Below are positions 22,061 to 30,279 of a stretch of 64,000 nucleotides of DNA, piece after piece (position 1 is the stretch's first letter; each line of letters starts with the position of its first letter). Origin of the DNA: Agaricicola taiwanensis (GTDB lineage: Bacteria > Pseudomonadota > Alphaproteobacteria > Rhizobiales > Methylopilaceae); NCBI RefSeq assembly GCF_014635245.1, contig NZ_BMCP01000001.1:1302001-1366000 (forward strand), in the 5' to 3' direction. The position numbers and the translations under genes are program-made. The notes beneath the pieces were generated by a model, which worked only from the letters and a program-made list of their open reading frames with translations, did no database searches and was not told the origin of the DNA.

Positions 22061-23883
22061 GCGGCTTCATTCATCAGAATGGCTCCGGCCCACTGCGGGA
22101 GTGTGAGGTTGTCGCCATCGATTGTGACGCCGTCGCTCTTCCACAAAAGCGTCCAGCCGTTCCTGGTATCGGACATGGCGAGGGGTGATTGCCCCGTGTT
22201 GAGCGTGAAACGGAGGTCGCCCGTCTCGTAATGCCAGATCACATCGAAGGCATCGGGCCTTGGTAAGCTGTAGTCCGCGTCCAGGAAGCGGCTGGCGAGC
22301 AACGGCACCACATGCCGCCGGCGAAGCTCCAGTAGCCGGCGTATTTCGTCGCGGATACCTTTGTGGGGCTCTCTCTCCGCTTCACTCCAATCCAGGCGGG
22401 AGGCCTCGAAGGTCGTCGCCTGTGTGGGATCGGGGATCCTGGCCGCGTTGGTCTTGTCGGCAAAGGCGCTGAAACGGCCGAACTCGCGGCGGCGGCCGTC
22501 TCGCACGGCCTTGGAGAGATCGGGATCATCGGAGAAATCCACGAAGAACTGGAAGGGCGTGCTGGCAGCCCAATCCTCGCCCATGAACAGCATGGGCGGA
22601 TTAGGTCCAAGCAGGAGAGCGGCGTAGGCAACAGCGCGCTTTTCCGGTGCCACCAGATCCGACAGCCGGTCTCCAAAAGCGCGATTGCCGATCTGGTCGT
22701 GGTTCTGCAGGAAGGCGACGAAGGCATCCGGCGGCAGATGGGTGGAATCCTCACCTCGCGGCTGATTATCCCGGTGGGGCGAGGGCTCGCCCTGATAGGC
22801 GAAACCTTCCGCCAGAGCGCGTGCCAGCCAACGTACCGGCTCGTCCGCGTAATCGGCATAATAGCCTTCATCCTCGTCAGTCAGCAGTGCGTGCCAGGCG
22901 TGATGCACGTCGTCGTTCCACTGCGCCGTATAGTGTCGCGGCTCGCCGGACGGATCACGGTCGAGACGGCTTGCTTCATTGGAGTCGTTTTCCAGAACGA
23001 GATGGATTTCGCGATGGGGAAGGGTGGTACGGACACGTTCCGCCAGTTCGACCAGCACATGTTCGCTGCGATCGTCGCGGATCTCATGTACCGCGTCGAG
23101 CCTCAGCCCATCGAAGTGATATTCTTCCAGCCAGTAGAGCGCGTTGTGAATGAAGAAGTCGCGCACCACCTGGCCGCCGTTCTTGCCGTCCACATTGACG
23201 CCCGCGCCCCATGGCGTTGGATGGCGTTCGGTAAAAAAGCTCTTCGCGTAGGTATGGAGATAATTCCCGGATGGGCCGAAGTGGTTGTAGACCACATCGA
23301 GCATGACCATGAGGCCGAGCGAGTGGGCGCGATCCACGAAACGCTTCAGGTCATCAGGCGTGCCGTAGGCAGCGTCCGGCGCGTAAAGCAGGACACCATC
23401 GTAGCCCCAGTTGCGGCGGCCGGGAAAATCGGCAACGGGCATGAGCTCAATGACAGTGATGCCGACGTCGCGAAGCTCCTCAAGCTTGCCGGCAAGTGCC
23501 GCATAGGTGCCTTCGGGCGTCGCGGTTCCCACATGCACTTCGTAGATTACGGCCTCCTCCCAGGGGCGGCCGGTCCAATTGCTGTCGCTCCAGCGATAGG
23601 CGGTCGGGTCGACCACGAGGCTCGGCTTATGCACGTCATCAGGCTGAAAGCGGGAGGCCGGATCAGGAATGCTCAGACTGCCGTCGATCCGGAACGCGTA
23701 ACGGTCGCCCGCTTTGGCCTCCCGCACGGTCAGGCGACGCCAGCCGCCGTCCTCTACCGGCATCCCGATCGTCCGCTCACCGAGCACAAGCGCCACCTCT
23801 TGCGCGGATGGCGCCCAAAGCGCGAAGCGAACGCCCTCCTCAACAAGTTCGGTGCCGAATGGCATGCGGTGAAGACGCTGCAT
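22057..23883 (-). CDS. treZ: Malto-oligosyltrehalose trehalohydrolase TreZ
   Basis: A 608-residue GH13 enzyme that releases free trehalose from the maltooligosyl trehalose made by TreY. The N-terminal domain (FGTELVEEGVRFALWAPSAQ) is followed by the barrel with nucleophile aspartate in LRLDAVHE near 261, the glutamate of LVLENDSNEA near 296 and the aspartate of QNHDQIG near 395. Although the frame is open to 24027, ATG at 23883 overlaps the glgX stop by one base (TGATG) and gives the family N-terminus. Its stop overlaps the malQ::treY start by four bases. Position between glgX and treY fits joint degradation of debranched glucan to trehalose. Confidence 0.96.
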   Translation of the reverse strand: MQRLHRMPFGTELVEEGVRFALWAPSAQEVALVLGERTIGMPVEDGGWRRLTVREAKAGDRYAFRIDGSLSIPDPASRFQPDDVHKPSLVVDPTAYRWSDSNWTGRPWEEAVIYEVHVGTATPEGTYAALAGKLEELRDVGITVIELMPVADFPGRRNWGYDGVLLYAPDAAYGTPDDLKRFVDRAHSLGLMVMLDVVYNHFGPSGNYLHTYAKSFFTERHPTPWGAGVNVDGKNGGQVVRDFFIHNALYWLEEYHFDGLRLDAVHEIRDDRSEHVLVELAERVRTTLPHREIHLVLENDSNEASRLDRDPSGEPRHYTAQWNDDVHHAWHALLTDEDEGYYADYADEPVRWLARALAEGFAYQGEPSPHRDNQPRGEDSTHLPPDAFVAFLQNHDQIGNRAFGDRLSDLVAPEKRAVAYAALLLGPNPPMLFMGEDWAASTPFQFFVDFSDDPDLSKAVRDGRRREFGRFSAFADKTNAARIPDPTQATTFEASRLDWSEAEREPHKGIRDEIRRLLELRRRHVVPLLASRFLDADYSLPRPDAFDVIWHYETGDLRFTLNTGQSPLAMSDTRNGWTLLWKSDGVTIDGDNLTLPQWAGAILMNEAA

Positions 23884-26003
23884 CAATTCCCCTCCTGGGC
23901 GCGGCGCGCCTGCTGCAACAACACGAGCGTGCGTCCTCGCAACACTATGCTCTGGCCTGGCTCCAAGGTCGCGGGCTCTTCTCTTACGATGCCGCGCGGT
24001 AGGCTCGTTTCCAGCACTGCTACCCAAATGTCGCCGGGAAGATTTTCGGCAAGCCGGAAGTCGATGCTTTCCGGTGCGCTGTTCATCAGGATCAGGAAGC
24101 GCTGGCCGTCCCGGCTGTCATTGCCGAATTGCATGCCGAGAGCGCGCCTCTTTTCGTCCTTCCAGTCCTCGTCCGCCATCTCCCGGCCATCAGGCGCAAG
24201 CCAGTAGATATCTTCCAGGCCGGTCTCGTGCTGTTGCTGTCCGTCGAAGAAAGTGCGGCGCGTGAAGGCGTCGTACTTCTGGCGCAGCCGGATCAATGCG
24301 CGCACGAACTCTAGCAAGTCCGGATCCATCGCCGGTCCTGCCTGCCAATCCATCCAGCTCGTGCCGTTATCCTGGGCATAGGCATTGTTGTTGCCGCCCT
24401 GCGTGCGGGACATCTCGTCCCCCATGAGAAGCATCGGCACGCCCTGAGACAGGAAGATCGTCGCCAGCATGTTCCGCTTCTGTCGGGCGCGCAGCGCGAG
24501 CACGCTGGGGTCTTTGGTCGGGCCTTCGACGCCGCAGTTCCACGAAAGGTTGTGATTGTGGCCATCGCGATTGTCTTCGCCGTTGGCCTGGTTGTGGCGA
24601 TGGTTGTAGCTGACCAGGTCGTGCAGCGTGTAGCCATCGTGCGAACAGACATAATTGATGCTTGCCCAGGGATGCCGGCCGGAGGCGCGATAGATCTCCG
24701 CCGAACCAGCCAGCGCATGGGCGAGTGCGGGTAACTGGCCGAGATCGCCGCGCCAGAACGCACGAACCGGATCGCGCACCTGATCGTTCCATTCGCTCCA
24801 GCCCTTTGGGAAACCGCCGACGCGGTAGCCGCCGTCGCCCACGTCCCAAGGCTCGGCAATGAGCTTCACGCGGTTCAGCACCGGGTCTTGGCGGATTGCC
24901 TGAAGAAAGCCGGAACCCAGATCGAAGTCGTAAGGATCGCGGGCAAGGGTGGTGGCGAGATCGAAGCGGAAGCCGTCGATGTGATATTTTTCGACCCAAT
25001 AGCGCAGCGAATCCATCACCATCTGCAGCACTCTGGGATGGCTGACGTTGAGCGTGTTGCCGGTGCCAGTGGTGTCGTAGCAATACCGAGGGTTTTCAGG
25101 CGAAAGCTTGTAATAGCTTTTGTTGTCGATGCCGCGGAACGACAGCGTGGGACCCATCTGGCTGCCCTCAGCCGTATGGTTGTAGACCACGTCGAGCAGC
25201 ACCTCGATGCCGGCATCGTGCAGCGAGCGGACCGCGGCGCGTAACCCATTGACGCCCGCCGGGCCGAGGTAGCGGGGTTCCGGCGCGAAATAACCAATGG
25301 TGGAATAGCCCCAGTAGTTCTTCAGCCCCTTTTCCACCAGGAAACGATCATCCACGAAGGAGTGGATCGGCAGCAGCTCGACGGCGGTAATGCCCAGCTT
25401 CACGAGGTACTCGATCATCGCGGGATGGCCGAGCGCTTCGTAGCTGCCCCGGATAGCGGGCGGGATCGTGGGATGGGCTTCGGTCAGCCCTTTGACATGC
25501 GCTTCATAGATAACCGTGTCCTGCCAACGGCGGCAGGGGCGCCGGTCGTCGCCCCAGGAATGGGCGGTATCCTCAACCACGCATTTCGGCATGACCCGGC
25601 CACTATCGTGCCGATCGAAGCTGAGATCGGCGCGCGGAGAACCGACCCGGTAGCCGAACAGCGAATCGTGCCAGCGAAATTTCCCCGACAGCTGGCGCGC
25701 GTAGGGGTCCAGCAACAGTTTGTGGTGGTTGAAGCGGTGGCCGTGCTGCGGTTCATAGGGGCCGTAGACCCGGTAGCCGTAAAGCTGGCCTGGCGCGATG
25801 CCCTCCACATAAACGTGCCAGACGTCTTCGGTGCGGCAGGGCAAAGCGATGCGTGCGATCTCACGTTTTCCATTGGCTTCGAACAGGCAGAGTTCTACCC
25901 GGGTTGCGTGTTCGGAAAACAGGGCGAAGTTCACCCCTTTGCCGTCGAAGGTTGCGCCAAGCGGCAAAGGGGCGCCGTCGTCGATCCCATGCATGAAAGA
26001 CAA
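23883..26003 (-). CDS. glgX: Glycogen debranching enzyme GlgX
   Basis: A 706-residue GH13 isoamylase-type debranching enzyme that hydrolyses alpha-1,6 branches. A CBM48 module (LPLGATFDGKGVNFALFSEHA) opens the protein. Catalytic residues are the aspartate of FRFDLATTL near 345, the glutamate of LIAEPWDVG near 383 and the aspartate of SHDGYTLHD near 454. It is the first gene of the six-gene operon, so the main promoter should lie in 26004-26100. An ATG three codons in (MHGIDDG) is an alternative start. GlgX would trim the branched polymer for MalQ and TreY; no phosphorylase gene accompanies it. Confidence 0.96.
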   Translation of the reverse strand: MSFMHGIDDGAPLPLGATFDGKGVNFALFSEHATRVELCLFEANGKREIARIALPCRTEDVWHVYVEGIAPGQLYGYRVYGPYEPQHGHRFNHHKLLLDPYARQLSGKFRWHDSLFGYRVGSPRADLSFDRHDSGRVMPKCVVEDTAHSWGDDRRPCRRWQDTVIYEAHVKGLTEAHPTIPPAIRGSYEALGHPAMIEYLVKLGITAVELLPIHSFVDDRFLVEKGLKNYWGYSTIGYFAPEPRYLGPAGVNGLRAAVRSLHDAGIEVLLDVVYNHTAEGSQMGPTLSFRGIDNKSYYKLSPENPRYCYDTTGTGNTLNVSHPRVLQMVMDSLRYWVEKYHIDGFRFDLATTLARDPYDFDLGSGFLQAIRQDPVLNRVKLIAEPWDVGDGGYRVGGFPKGWSEWNDQVRDPVRAFWRGDLGQLPALAHALAGSAEIYRASGRHPWASINYVCSHDGYTLHDLVSYNHRHNQANGEDNRDGHNHNLSWNCGVEGPTKDPSVLALRARQKRNMLATIFLSQGVPMLLMGDEMSRTQGGNNNAYAQDNGTSWMDWQAGPAMDPDLLEFVRALIRLRQKYDAFTRRTFFDGQQQHETGLEDIYWLAPDGREMADEDWKDEKRRALGMQFGNDSRDGQRFLILMNSAPESIDFRLAENLPGDIWVAVLETSLPRGIVREEPATLEPGQSIVLRGRTLVLLQQARRAQEGN

Positions 26004-26035
26004 GGTCCGCTGGCTGGAGTGGCTGAGCTTGCTAA

Positions 26036-26060
26036 AAGCGCGTCACCGCGTGGAAGTTCC
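26036..26060 (-). promoter_or_regulatory. Possible EcfG-like promoter of the glycan operon
   Basis: On the minus strand GGAAC (26056-26060) is followed after 16 bases by GCTT (26036-26039), one mismatch from the GGAAC-N16/17-CGTT consensus of the alphaproteobacterial stress sigma factor EcfG. The spacing to the glgX start (33 bases) would suit a short leader. The -10 mismatch makes this tentative. Confidence 0.3.
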
Positions 26061-26134
26061 CTCCACTAAGAGGAAACCTTGTGGAAAGGTCCTGTTAACC
26101 AAGCAGTTACGACCAATGGACGACGGCGCTGGCA

Positions 26135-26163
26135 TTGATGACAGTTGTGTAAACATGTAAATT
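26135..26163 (+). promoter_or_regulatory. Predicted housekeeping promoter of the candidate RNA
   Basis: TTGATG (26135-26140) and TAAATT (26158-26163) are separated by exactly 17 bases and resemble sigma-70 -35 and -10 boxes. Predicted transcription start is near 26170. Confidence 0.4.
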
Positions 26164-26169
26164 GTAAAG

Positions 26170-26369
26170 CGTTCGGTGATGATTCGCCGGCGCCTTTGCG
26201 AAGGGCTGAAGCAACAAGCCCGGCGCGAAGACCAGCACAAGGTGCCCGCTGCAAGTCACCTGAGGACATAGGGCAGGCGGGGTAAACGGGGGGCATGAGC
26301 CAGGCCCTGTGCGCTGACGGTCACAGAACTACCGAAACCGCTGGGCTCTCGCCGCAGCGGTTTCTTTTT
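26170..26369 (+). ncRNA. Candidate small RNA or structured 5' leader, about 200 nt
   Basis: The interval lies between a plausible promoter and a strong terminator and contains no credible coding frame. Visible pairings include a hairpin with outer arms GCGCC/GGCGC and inner arms GGGCT/AGCCC around 26188-26230, AGGTG with CACCT shortly after, and CCCGC with GCGGG. No gene on the plus strand upstream needs the terminator, so it most likely ends this RNA. It could be an independent small RNA or a leader attenuating the amidoligase gene 54 bases downstream. I do not recognise a known riboswitch family. The 383 bases between glgX and 26387 hold nothing else I can identify apart from the two promoter candidates. 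Confidence 0.45.
26334..26369 (+). terminator. Strong rho-independent terminator
   Basis: A perfect 10-bp stem, GAAACCGCTG (26334-26343) with CAGCGGTTTC (26355-26364), an 11-base loop and five T residues. There is no T-run on the opposite strand, so it works in the plus direction only. Confidence 0.88.
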
Positions 26370-26422
26370 GGTCCGATCCCCGCGTTGTGGACGCATTGCC
26401 CCGTATCTATGTAAGTGCGGTG

Positions 26423-27370
26423 ATGATGTTCGATGCCCTGCCCACGCCTCTGACCTTTGACGGCCGTCCTCGAGGGGTAGGTGTTGAACTGGAGTTCGGT
26501 GGTTTGACGCCGCGAGCGGCGGCCGACAGCCTGGTATCCGCCGTGGGCGGCGAGGTGGTGACCGAGAGCGCTCATGCCTTCCGCGTGGTCGGCACAGCCA
26601 TCGGCTCTGTGACGGTGGAACTTGATGTGCGTCATGCCCACCCAGCGAAATACGGCCATGAGCTGTCGCTGCGGCTGAGCGAGCGCACGGCGGATCTCTT
26701 CGGCCGATATGCCGGCTGGGCTATTCCGACCGAACTCGTGACGGCGCCGCTGACGCCCGAGCGTTTGACCAGCATCGACCGCATCGCGGCCGAGCTGCGA
26801 AGCCTCGGCGCGCGCGGCACGCGCGATTTCGGCTGGCGGCAGTTCGGGCTTCATTTCAATCCGGAGGTACCATCCCTGGCGGGGGAGAGCATCGCCAGTG
26901 TCCTGAAAGCCTTCCTGTTGCTCGAGGGCGCTCTGCGCACGTCGGTTCTCGGCGGCCGCAACCGATATCTTCCTCGGATGCCCCCGCCTTTTCCGCCCGC
27001 CTATGTGGCCCAGGTGCTGTCACCGGACTACTGGCCGTCATTGCCCGACCTGATGCGCGAACATCTGGCGCAGAACGCCACCCGCCAACGCAGCCTCGAC
27101 CTGCTGCCGCTGTTCCTGTTCGTTGACGAGGCACAGGTCCGGGCGGCGCTGCCGTGGGAGAAGATACGGCCGCGCCCTGTCTTTCACTACAGGCTGCCCC
27201 TGTCGCGCATCGATCAGCCTGGGTGGAGCATTGGGCCGGATTGGAACAGATGGGTCGCGGTCGAACGTCTGGCGTCGGACCGGGTGCGCCTCGACGCTCT
27301 GTGCCGCGATTTCTTGAGCGGGCAGGGTGAGGGCGCCGAAGGGGCTGCCATCGCCGCCGCCAACGTTTAG
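26423..27370 (+). CDS. Putative amidoligase family protein
   Basis: About 315 residues. The N-terminal GVGVELEFGGLTPRAAADSL and the later RIAAELRSLGARGTRDFGWRQ region resemble the predicted amidoligase family (ATP-grasp-related COOH-NH2 ligases of unknown substrate). In many genomes these sit next to a glutamine amidotransferase-like gene, but none is adjacent here. The start is uncertain: ATG at 26423 or 26426 is preferred over GTG at 26387, because homology-like sequence begins after it and no ribosome site is clear for any of them. The gene follows the candidate structured RNA and terminator. Its stop overlaps the convergent DUF2934 gene by four bases. Function is not established. Confidence 0.7.
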   Translation: MMFDALPTPLTFDGRPRGVGVELEFGGLTPRAAADSLVSAVGGEVVTESAHAFRVVGTAIGSVTVELDVRHAHPAKYGHELSLRLSERTADLFGRYAGWAIPTELVTAPLTPERLTSIDRIAAELRSLGARGTRDFGWRQFGLHFNPEVPSLAGESIASVLKAFLLLEGALRTSVLGGRNRYLPRMPPPFPPAYVAQVLSPDYWPSLPDLMREHLAQNATRQRSLDLLPLFLFVDEAQVRAALPWEKIRPRPVFHYRLPLSRIDQPGWSIGPDWNRWVAVERLASDRVRLDALCRDFLSGQGEGAEGAAIAAANV

Positions 27371-27702
27371 GTTTTCTGGCGGGTCTTCTTGCTGCCGGAG
27401 GCCTTGTCGCTGGCTTTGCCAGAACTCTTTTTGGATCGGGGCTTTGGCACCGTCTGTTCTTCGCCCTGGTCGGTCAGGGTCGGAAACTCTCCCAGATTCT
27501 CCTGGATGCTGGCCTCTTCGACGGGGGCTTCATCGGAATGCGGTTCGGTAAGCGGGTTGGGTTTTAGATCGTCGCCGGGGGCGTCCTCGATGGCGACAAG
27601 TTGCCGAGCCATCTGCCAATGGTCCTCAGCCCGGCCTTCGGGCTTACCCTCCTCGATCCAAATCTGATGGGCTCTCTGGCGGATGCGTTCGTTCTCGTCC
27701 AT
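27367..27702 (-). CDS. DUF2934 domain protein
   Basis: A 111-residue acidic, soluble protein. Residues 1-37 (start MDENERIRQRAHQIWIEEG, then GRAEDHW) match the short DUF2934 helical motif common in rhizobial small proteins. The rest is low complexity and ends in a Lys/Ser-rich tail (KKSSGKASDKASGSKK), so it may bind nucleic acid or be disordered. ATG at 27702 is chosen over the codon six bases upstream because the conserved motif begins here. Upstream on the minus strand GGAAC is followed after 17 bases by GGTT, a one-mismatch EcfG-like promoter. Function unknown. Confidence 0.7.
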   Translation of the reverse strand: MDENERIRQRAHQIWIEEGKPEGRAEDHWQMARQLVAIEDAPGDDLKPNPLTEPHSDEAPVEEASIQENLGEFPTLTDQGEEQTVPKPRSKKSSGKASDKASGSKKTRQKT

Positions 27703-27829
27703 CTTCATCTCCGGCTGTTATGATTTCGCCTGTCGCTCAAAACCCCAGCCGGGGCTTCCGGGTTCCGGTTGCCGCAGACAGCTTTTCCCTCCTTGTGCGC
27801 CGCCGCGGGAGGCGCTATGAGGCAAGCCG

Positions 27830-28435
27830 ATGCTCAAGCATTTGAAAGATAACAACCGCAACTGGGCCGCGCAAAAAATCGCGGCTGACGCCGGTTTTTT
27901 CGAGCGGCTGGTCGGTCAGCAGGCACCCGAATATTTCTGGATCGGATGTTCCGATAGCCGGGTCCCCGCCAATGAGATTGTCGGTCTCGACCCGGGCGAG
28001 ATGTTTGTCCACCGCAATGTCGCAAACCTGGCGCCTCCGCAGGACGCGAACTATCTCTCGGTGCTGCAGTTCGCCGTCGACGTCTTGAAGGTCAAGCACA
28101 TCCTGGTCGTCGGCCATTACGGATGTGGTGGCATCGCGGCTGCGGTGGACGGTAAGCGGCGTGGTCTCGTCGATCATTGGCTGCATCCAATCCGCGAGGT
28201 TTATCAGGCGTATCGAGCCGAGCTGGACGCAATTGCCGATCAGCGCGCCCGGCTGGACCGCTTGTGCGAACTCAACGTGATGAACCAGGTGAAGAACGTG
28301 GCGGCCGACGTCTTCGTGCAGGATGCCTGGGCACGAGGACAGGAACTGGCTGTCCACGGCTGGGTTTATTCCATCGCCAACGGCTTGGTCACGGATCTCG
28401 ACGTGACAGTAATGGGCCCCGATTCTGGCGCGTGA
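27830..28435 (+). CDS. can: Beta-class carbonic anhydrase
   Basis: A 201-residue beta-carbonic anhydrase, catalysing reversible hydration of carbon dioxide to bicarbonate in the cytoplasm. Zinc ligands are C40, H96 and C99 (motifs GCSDSRVPANE and VVGHYGCGG), with the D42/R44 catalytic dyad in CSDSR. Length is normal for the bacterial Can type. The start at 27830 has GAGG upstream. It is monocistronic, flanked by a convergently oriented pair on the left and a receiver protein 175 bases to the right. No terminator was identified after it. Confidence 0.95.
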   Translation: MLKHLKDNNRNWAAQKIAADAGFFERLVGQQAPEYFWIGCSDSRVPANEIVGLDPGEMFVHRNVANLAPPQDANYLSVLQFAVDVLKVKHILVVGHYGCGGIAAAVDGKRRGLVDHWLHPIREVYQAYRAELDAIADQRARLDRLCELNVMNQVKNVAADVFVQDAWARGQELAVHGWVYSIANGLVTDLDVTVMGPDSGA

Positions 28436-28610
28436 CGGCTCTAGCCTCAGCGGAGCACCGATGGTTCCGCCTGAAAGTATTTATAAACCATAATCCCAAC
28501 AATTTTACATTAAACCGGATAAATAGGGAACAATACGGGGGCTCTCCGCGCTTGAACCACTAGTCCTTCGTGAAGGAATCAAGTGTAGCATCGTTTGTGG
28601 AGTATGTGCG

Positions 28611-29072
28611 ATGCCGGCCATTTTGATCGTTGAGAACGAAGTTATACTGGCGCTCGATCTTGCAGATACTTTGGCGGCGCTCGGGTATGAGGTGGTGGGG
28701 CCAGCTGTGACGGCCGATGACGCGTGCCGCATGGCTCGTGACAGCCACCCTGATATCGTGCTGATGGACGTGCGGCTGGACGGACGGCGCGACGGTATCG
28801 CCGCTGCTGAAGAGATCATGGCCGAACAGGGCACCAAGGTGATCTTCCTCTCCAGTGAGGACGACCAGGGAACGCGTGAGCGTGCCGCAGCCATCGGGCC
28901 GTTCGCTTGGCTGGACAAGCCTTGCTCGGCCTCTCACATCCAGCAGACATTGGCGCAGGCCCTGTCGCCTGATATCGGCAGTCAGATCTTGTCCGGCGTC
29001 GATGATTGTGGTGGCGCCTCATTATCCGCCATCCAATCCGTCGTCGTGCGGCCGGGAAGCTCGCCGACGTGA
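28611..29072 (+). CDS. Stand-alone response regulator receiver protein
   Basis: A 153-residue protein consisting almost only of a CheY-like receiver domain. The acidic pocket is E8/E10 (VENEV), the phospho-acceptor is D53 (LMDVRL), the conserved serine lies in FLSSED and the lysine in WLDKPC near 103. The pattern IVENEVILALDLADTL resembles receivers paired with HWE/HisKA2 kinases of rhizobia, but no kinase is adjacent. The start has GGAG 9 bases upstream. The last 30 codons run antisense through the 3' end of the GFA gene (91-base overlap) and are unlikely to be conserved. Upstream, GGAAC-N17-CGCT is a weak EcfG-like match. Confidence 0.85.
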   Translation: MPAILIVENEVILALDLADTLAALGYEVVGPAVTADDACRMARDSHPDIVLMDVRLDGRRDGIAAAEEIMAEQGTKVIFLSSEDDQGTRERAAAIGPFAWLDKPCSASHIQQTLAQALSPDIGSQILSGVDDCGGASLSAIQSVVVRPGSSPT

Positions 29073-29431
29073 TCGACCCAGAAACGCTTGCTTTCGATTC
29101 CCAGCGCCCAGCTGGGTCGCGCCAGTTCAGGATTGTCCAAGCTGCCCGCGGTGAGATCGACGGTGCCCCGGGCGAGATTACGGAAGGCAAGTGGAGTGCC
29201 GCAGGCCCGGCAATAAAGCCGCTCGGCCTTGTCGGAACTTTGGTAACGCCCGGGGTTCCCCTGCGTCCACCGCAAGCGCTCCCGTGAGGGTGTCGCATAG
29301 GCCATATAGGGGCCGCCGCTCGCGCGCTGGCACATGCGGCAATGGCAGACCATGGCCTCGAAACTGCCGGAGAAAGCGTAGCGAACCGCACCGCATTGGC
29401 AGCCGCCGGTGATCAGGGTGTCTTCGCTCAT
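28982..29431 (-). CDS. GFA family (glutathione-dependent formaldehyde-activating-like) zinc protein
   Basis: A 149-residue protein with the cysteine pattern of the GFA/CENP-V fold: GGCQCGAVRY at the N-terminus, VCHCRMCQRASGG near 30-45 and YCRACGTPL near 75, binding one or two zinc ions. Family members are usually annotated as formaldehyde-activating but most have no proven activity. Start ATG at 29431 begins one base after the folK stop, so it is translated as the last gene of the folate unit. Its 3' end overlaps the convergent receiver gene. Calling it a formaldehyde enzyme would go beyond the evidence. Confidence 0.88.
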   Translation of the reverse strand: MSEDTLITGGCQCGAVRYAFSGSFEAMVCHCRMCQRASGGPYMAYATPSRERLRWTQGNPGRYQSSDKAERLYCRACGTPLAFRNLARGTVDLTAGSLDNPELARPSWALGIESKRFWVDHVGELPGRTTTDWMADNEAPPQSSTPDKI

Positions 29432-29432
29432 C

Positions 29433-29918
29433 CTAGCCCTCCCACAGCTGAACGCCGGAAAGATCAAGCTGTTCCAGAGCCTCGGAAAGGCGCCGGCCGG
29501 CGATCTCGCGGTCCCCTGCCACATCCATCAGCGGCACCAGGACGAATGCCCGCTCGAACAGGCGGGGATGCGGAAGCACGAGATCGGGCTGGTCCACCCT
29601 CAGATCATCGTAAAACACGATGTCGAGATCGATCGTACGGGCGCCATAACGCCGGGCGGGATCTCGAACACGCCCGAGGCTCGTTTCCACCTTAAGACAT
29701 CGCTGGAGCAGAGAGCTCGGCGAAAGCTCGGTCTCCACCAGGATGCAGCCGTTGATATAGCGCTCCTGATCGGGATCGCCCCAAGGCTCGGTCTCATAGA
29801 AGGGCGATATGTGGAGAACGCGGATCGCGTCGTCCGCCTCAAGAAGTGCCAGCGCCTTGATCAGGGTGCCGCGTCGGTCACCAAGGTTGGAGCCGAAGGC
29901 AATCGCCGCTTCAGGCAT
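29433..29918 (-). CDS. folK: 2-amino-4-hydroxy-6-hydroxymethyldihydropteridine diphosphokinase FolK
   Basis: A 161-residue HPPK that transfers pyrophosphate from ATP to 6-hydroxymethyl-7,8-dihydropterin in folate synthesis. Signatures are AFGSNLGDRRGTL at the N-terminus, YETEPWG near 45, the metal-binding DLDIVFYDD near 95 and LPHPRLFERAFVLVPL near 115. ATG at 29918 overlaps the folB stop by eight bases, which indicates coupled translation; a start 30 bases upstream would lie fully inside folB and adds a non-conserved segment. Confidence 0.94.
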   Translation of the reverse strand: MPEAAIAFGSNLGDRRGTLIKALALLEADDAIRVLHISPFYETEPWGDPDQERYINGCILVETELSPSSLLQRCLKVETSLGRVRDPARRYGARTIDLDIVFYDDLRVDQPDLVLPHPRLFERAFVLVPLMDVAGDREIAGRRLSEALEQLDLSGVQLWEG

Positions 29919-30279
29919 CCCGGCTGCGCCGGATCGTGATGGAGACATGATCGACGATAGCGTCGATGGGCACGCTCGGCTTGCGTATGGTCACCTCAAC
30001 AGCTCGGGCAAGGTCGAAGGTCTCGAGGACGCGCGTCGCGATGCGCTCGATCACCGTTTCGAGAAGCTGCTCGTTCTTCTCAAGGAAGGCCTGGGTGATG
30101 ACTTCGGCAAGTCTGGCATAATCGATGGTCTTTGCCAGGCTGCGCGTGCGGGCAGCCTCCCGAATGTCCGTATCGACGGCGACATCGATGAAGAACCGTT
30201 GTCCAATCTCGTTTTCGCCACCGTAGACGCCGTGATGGGCGAAGATCGCGAGATTGGTGATAGCAAGGCGATCGGTCAT
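29911..30279 (-). CDS. folB: Dihydroneopterin aldolase FolB
   Basis: A 122-residue dihydroneopterin aldolase that makes 6-hydroxymethyl-dihydropterin and glycolaldehyde. Family features are IFAHHGVYGGENEIGQRFFI at residues 12-31, TIDYARLAEV near 53, the E-rich LLETVIERIA near 72 and the C-terminal VTIRKPSVPI. Length is typical for the homo-octameric enzyme. Its start overlaps the folP stop by four bases (ATGA), and its stop overlaps folK, so folP, folB and folK are one coupled unit. Confidence 0.95.
   Translation of the reverse strand: MTDRLAITNLAIFAHHGVYGGENEIGQRFFIDVAVDTDIREAARTRSLAKTIDYARLAEVITQAFLEKNEQLLETVIERIATRVLETFDLARAVEVTIRKPSVPIDAIVDHVSITIRRSRDA

Noticed and set aside
22363..24207. 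614-codon open frame on the plus strand
   Set aside because: It lies opposite treZ and glgX, which have complete catalytic motifs; long antisense frames are expected at this GC content.
26170..26369. TPP, cobalamin, guanidine, 4.5S, 6S or RNase P RNA
   Set aside because: Short resemblances were seen (for example CACCTGAGGA and CATAGGGCAG) but the conserved core elements of these families are absent.
26423..27370. Assigning a role for the amidoligase-like protein in glycan metabolism because of proximity
   Set aside because: It is divergent from the glycan operon and separated by a terminator.
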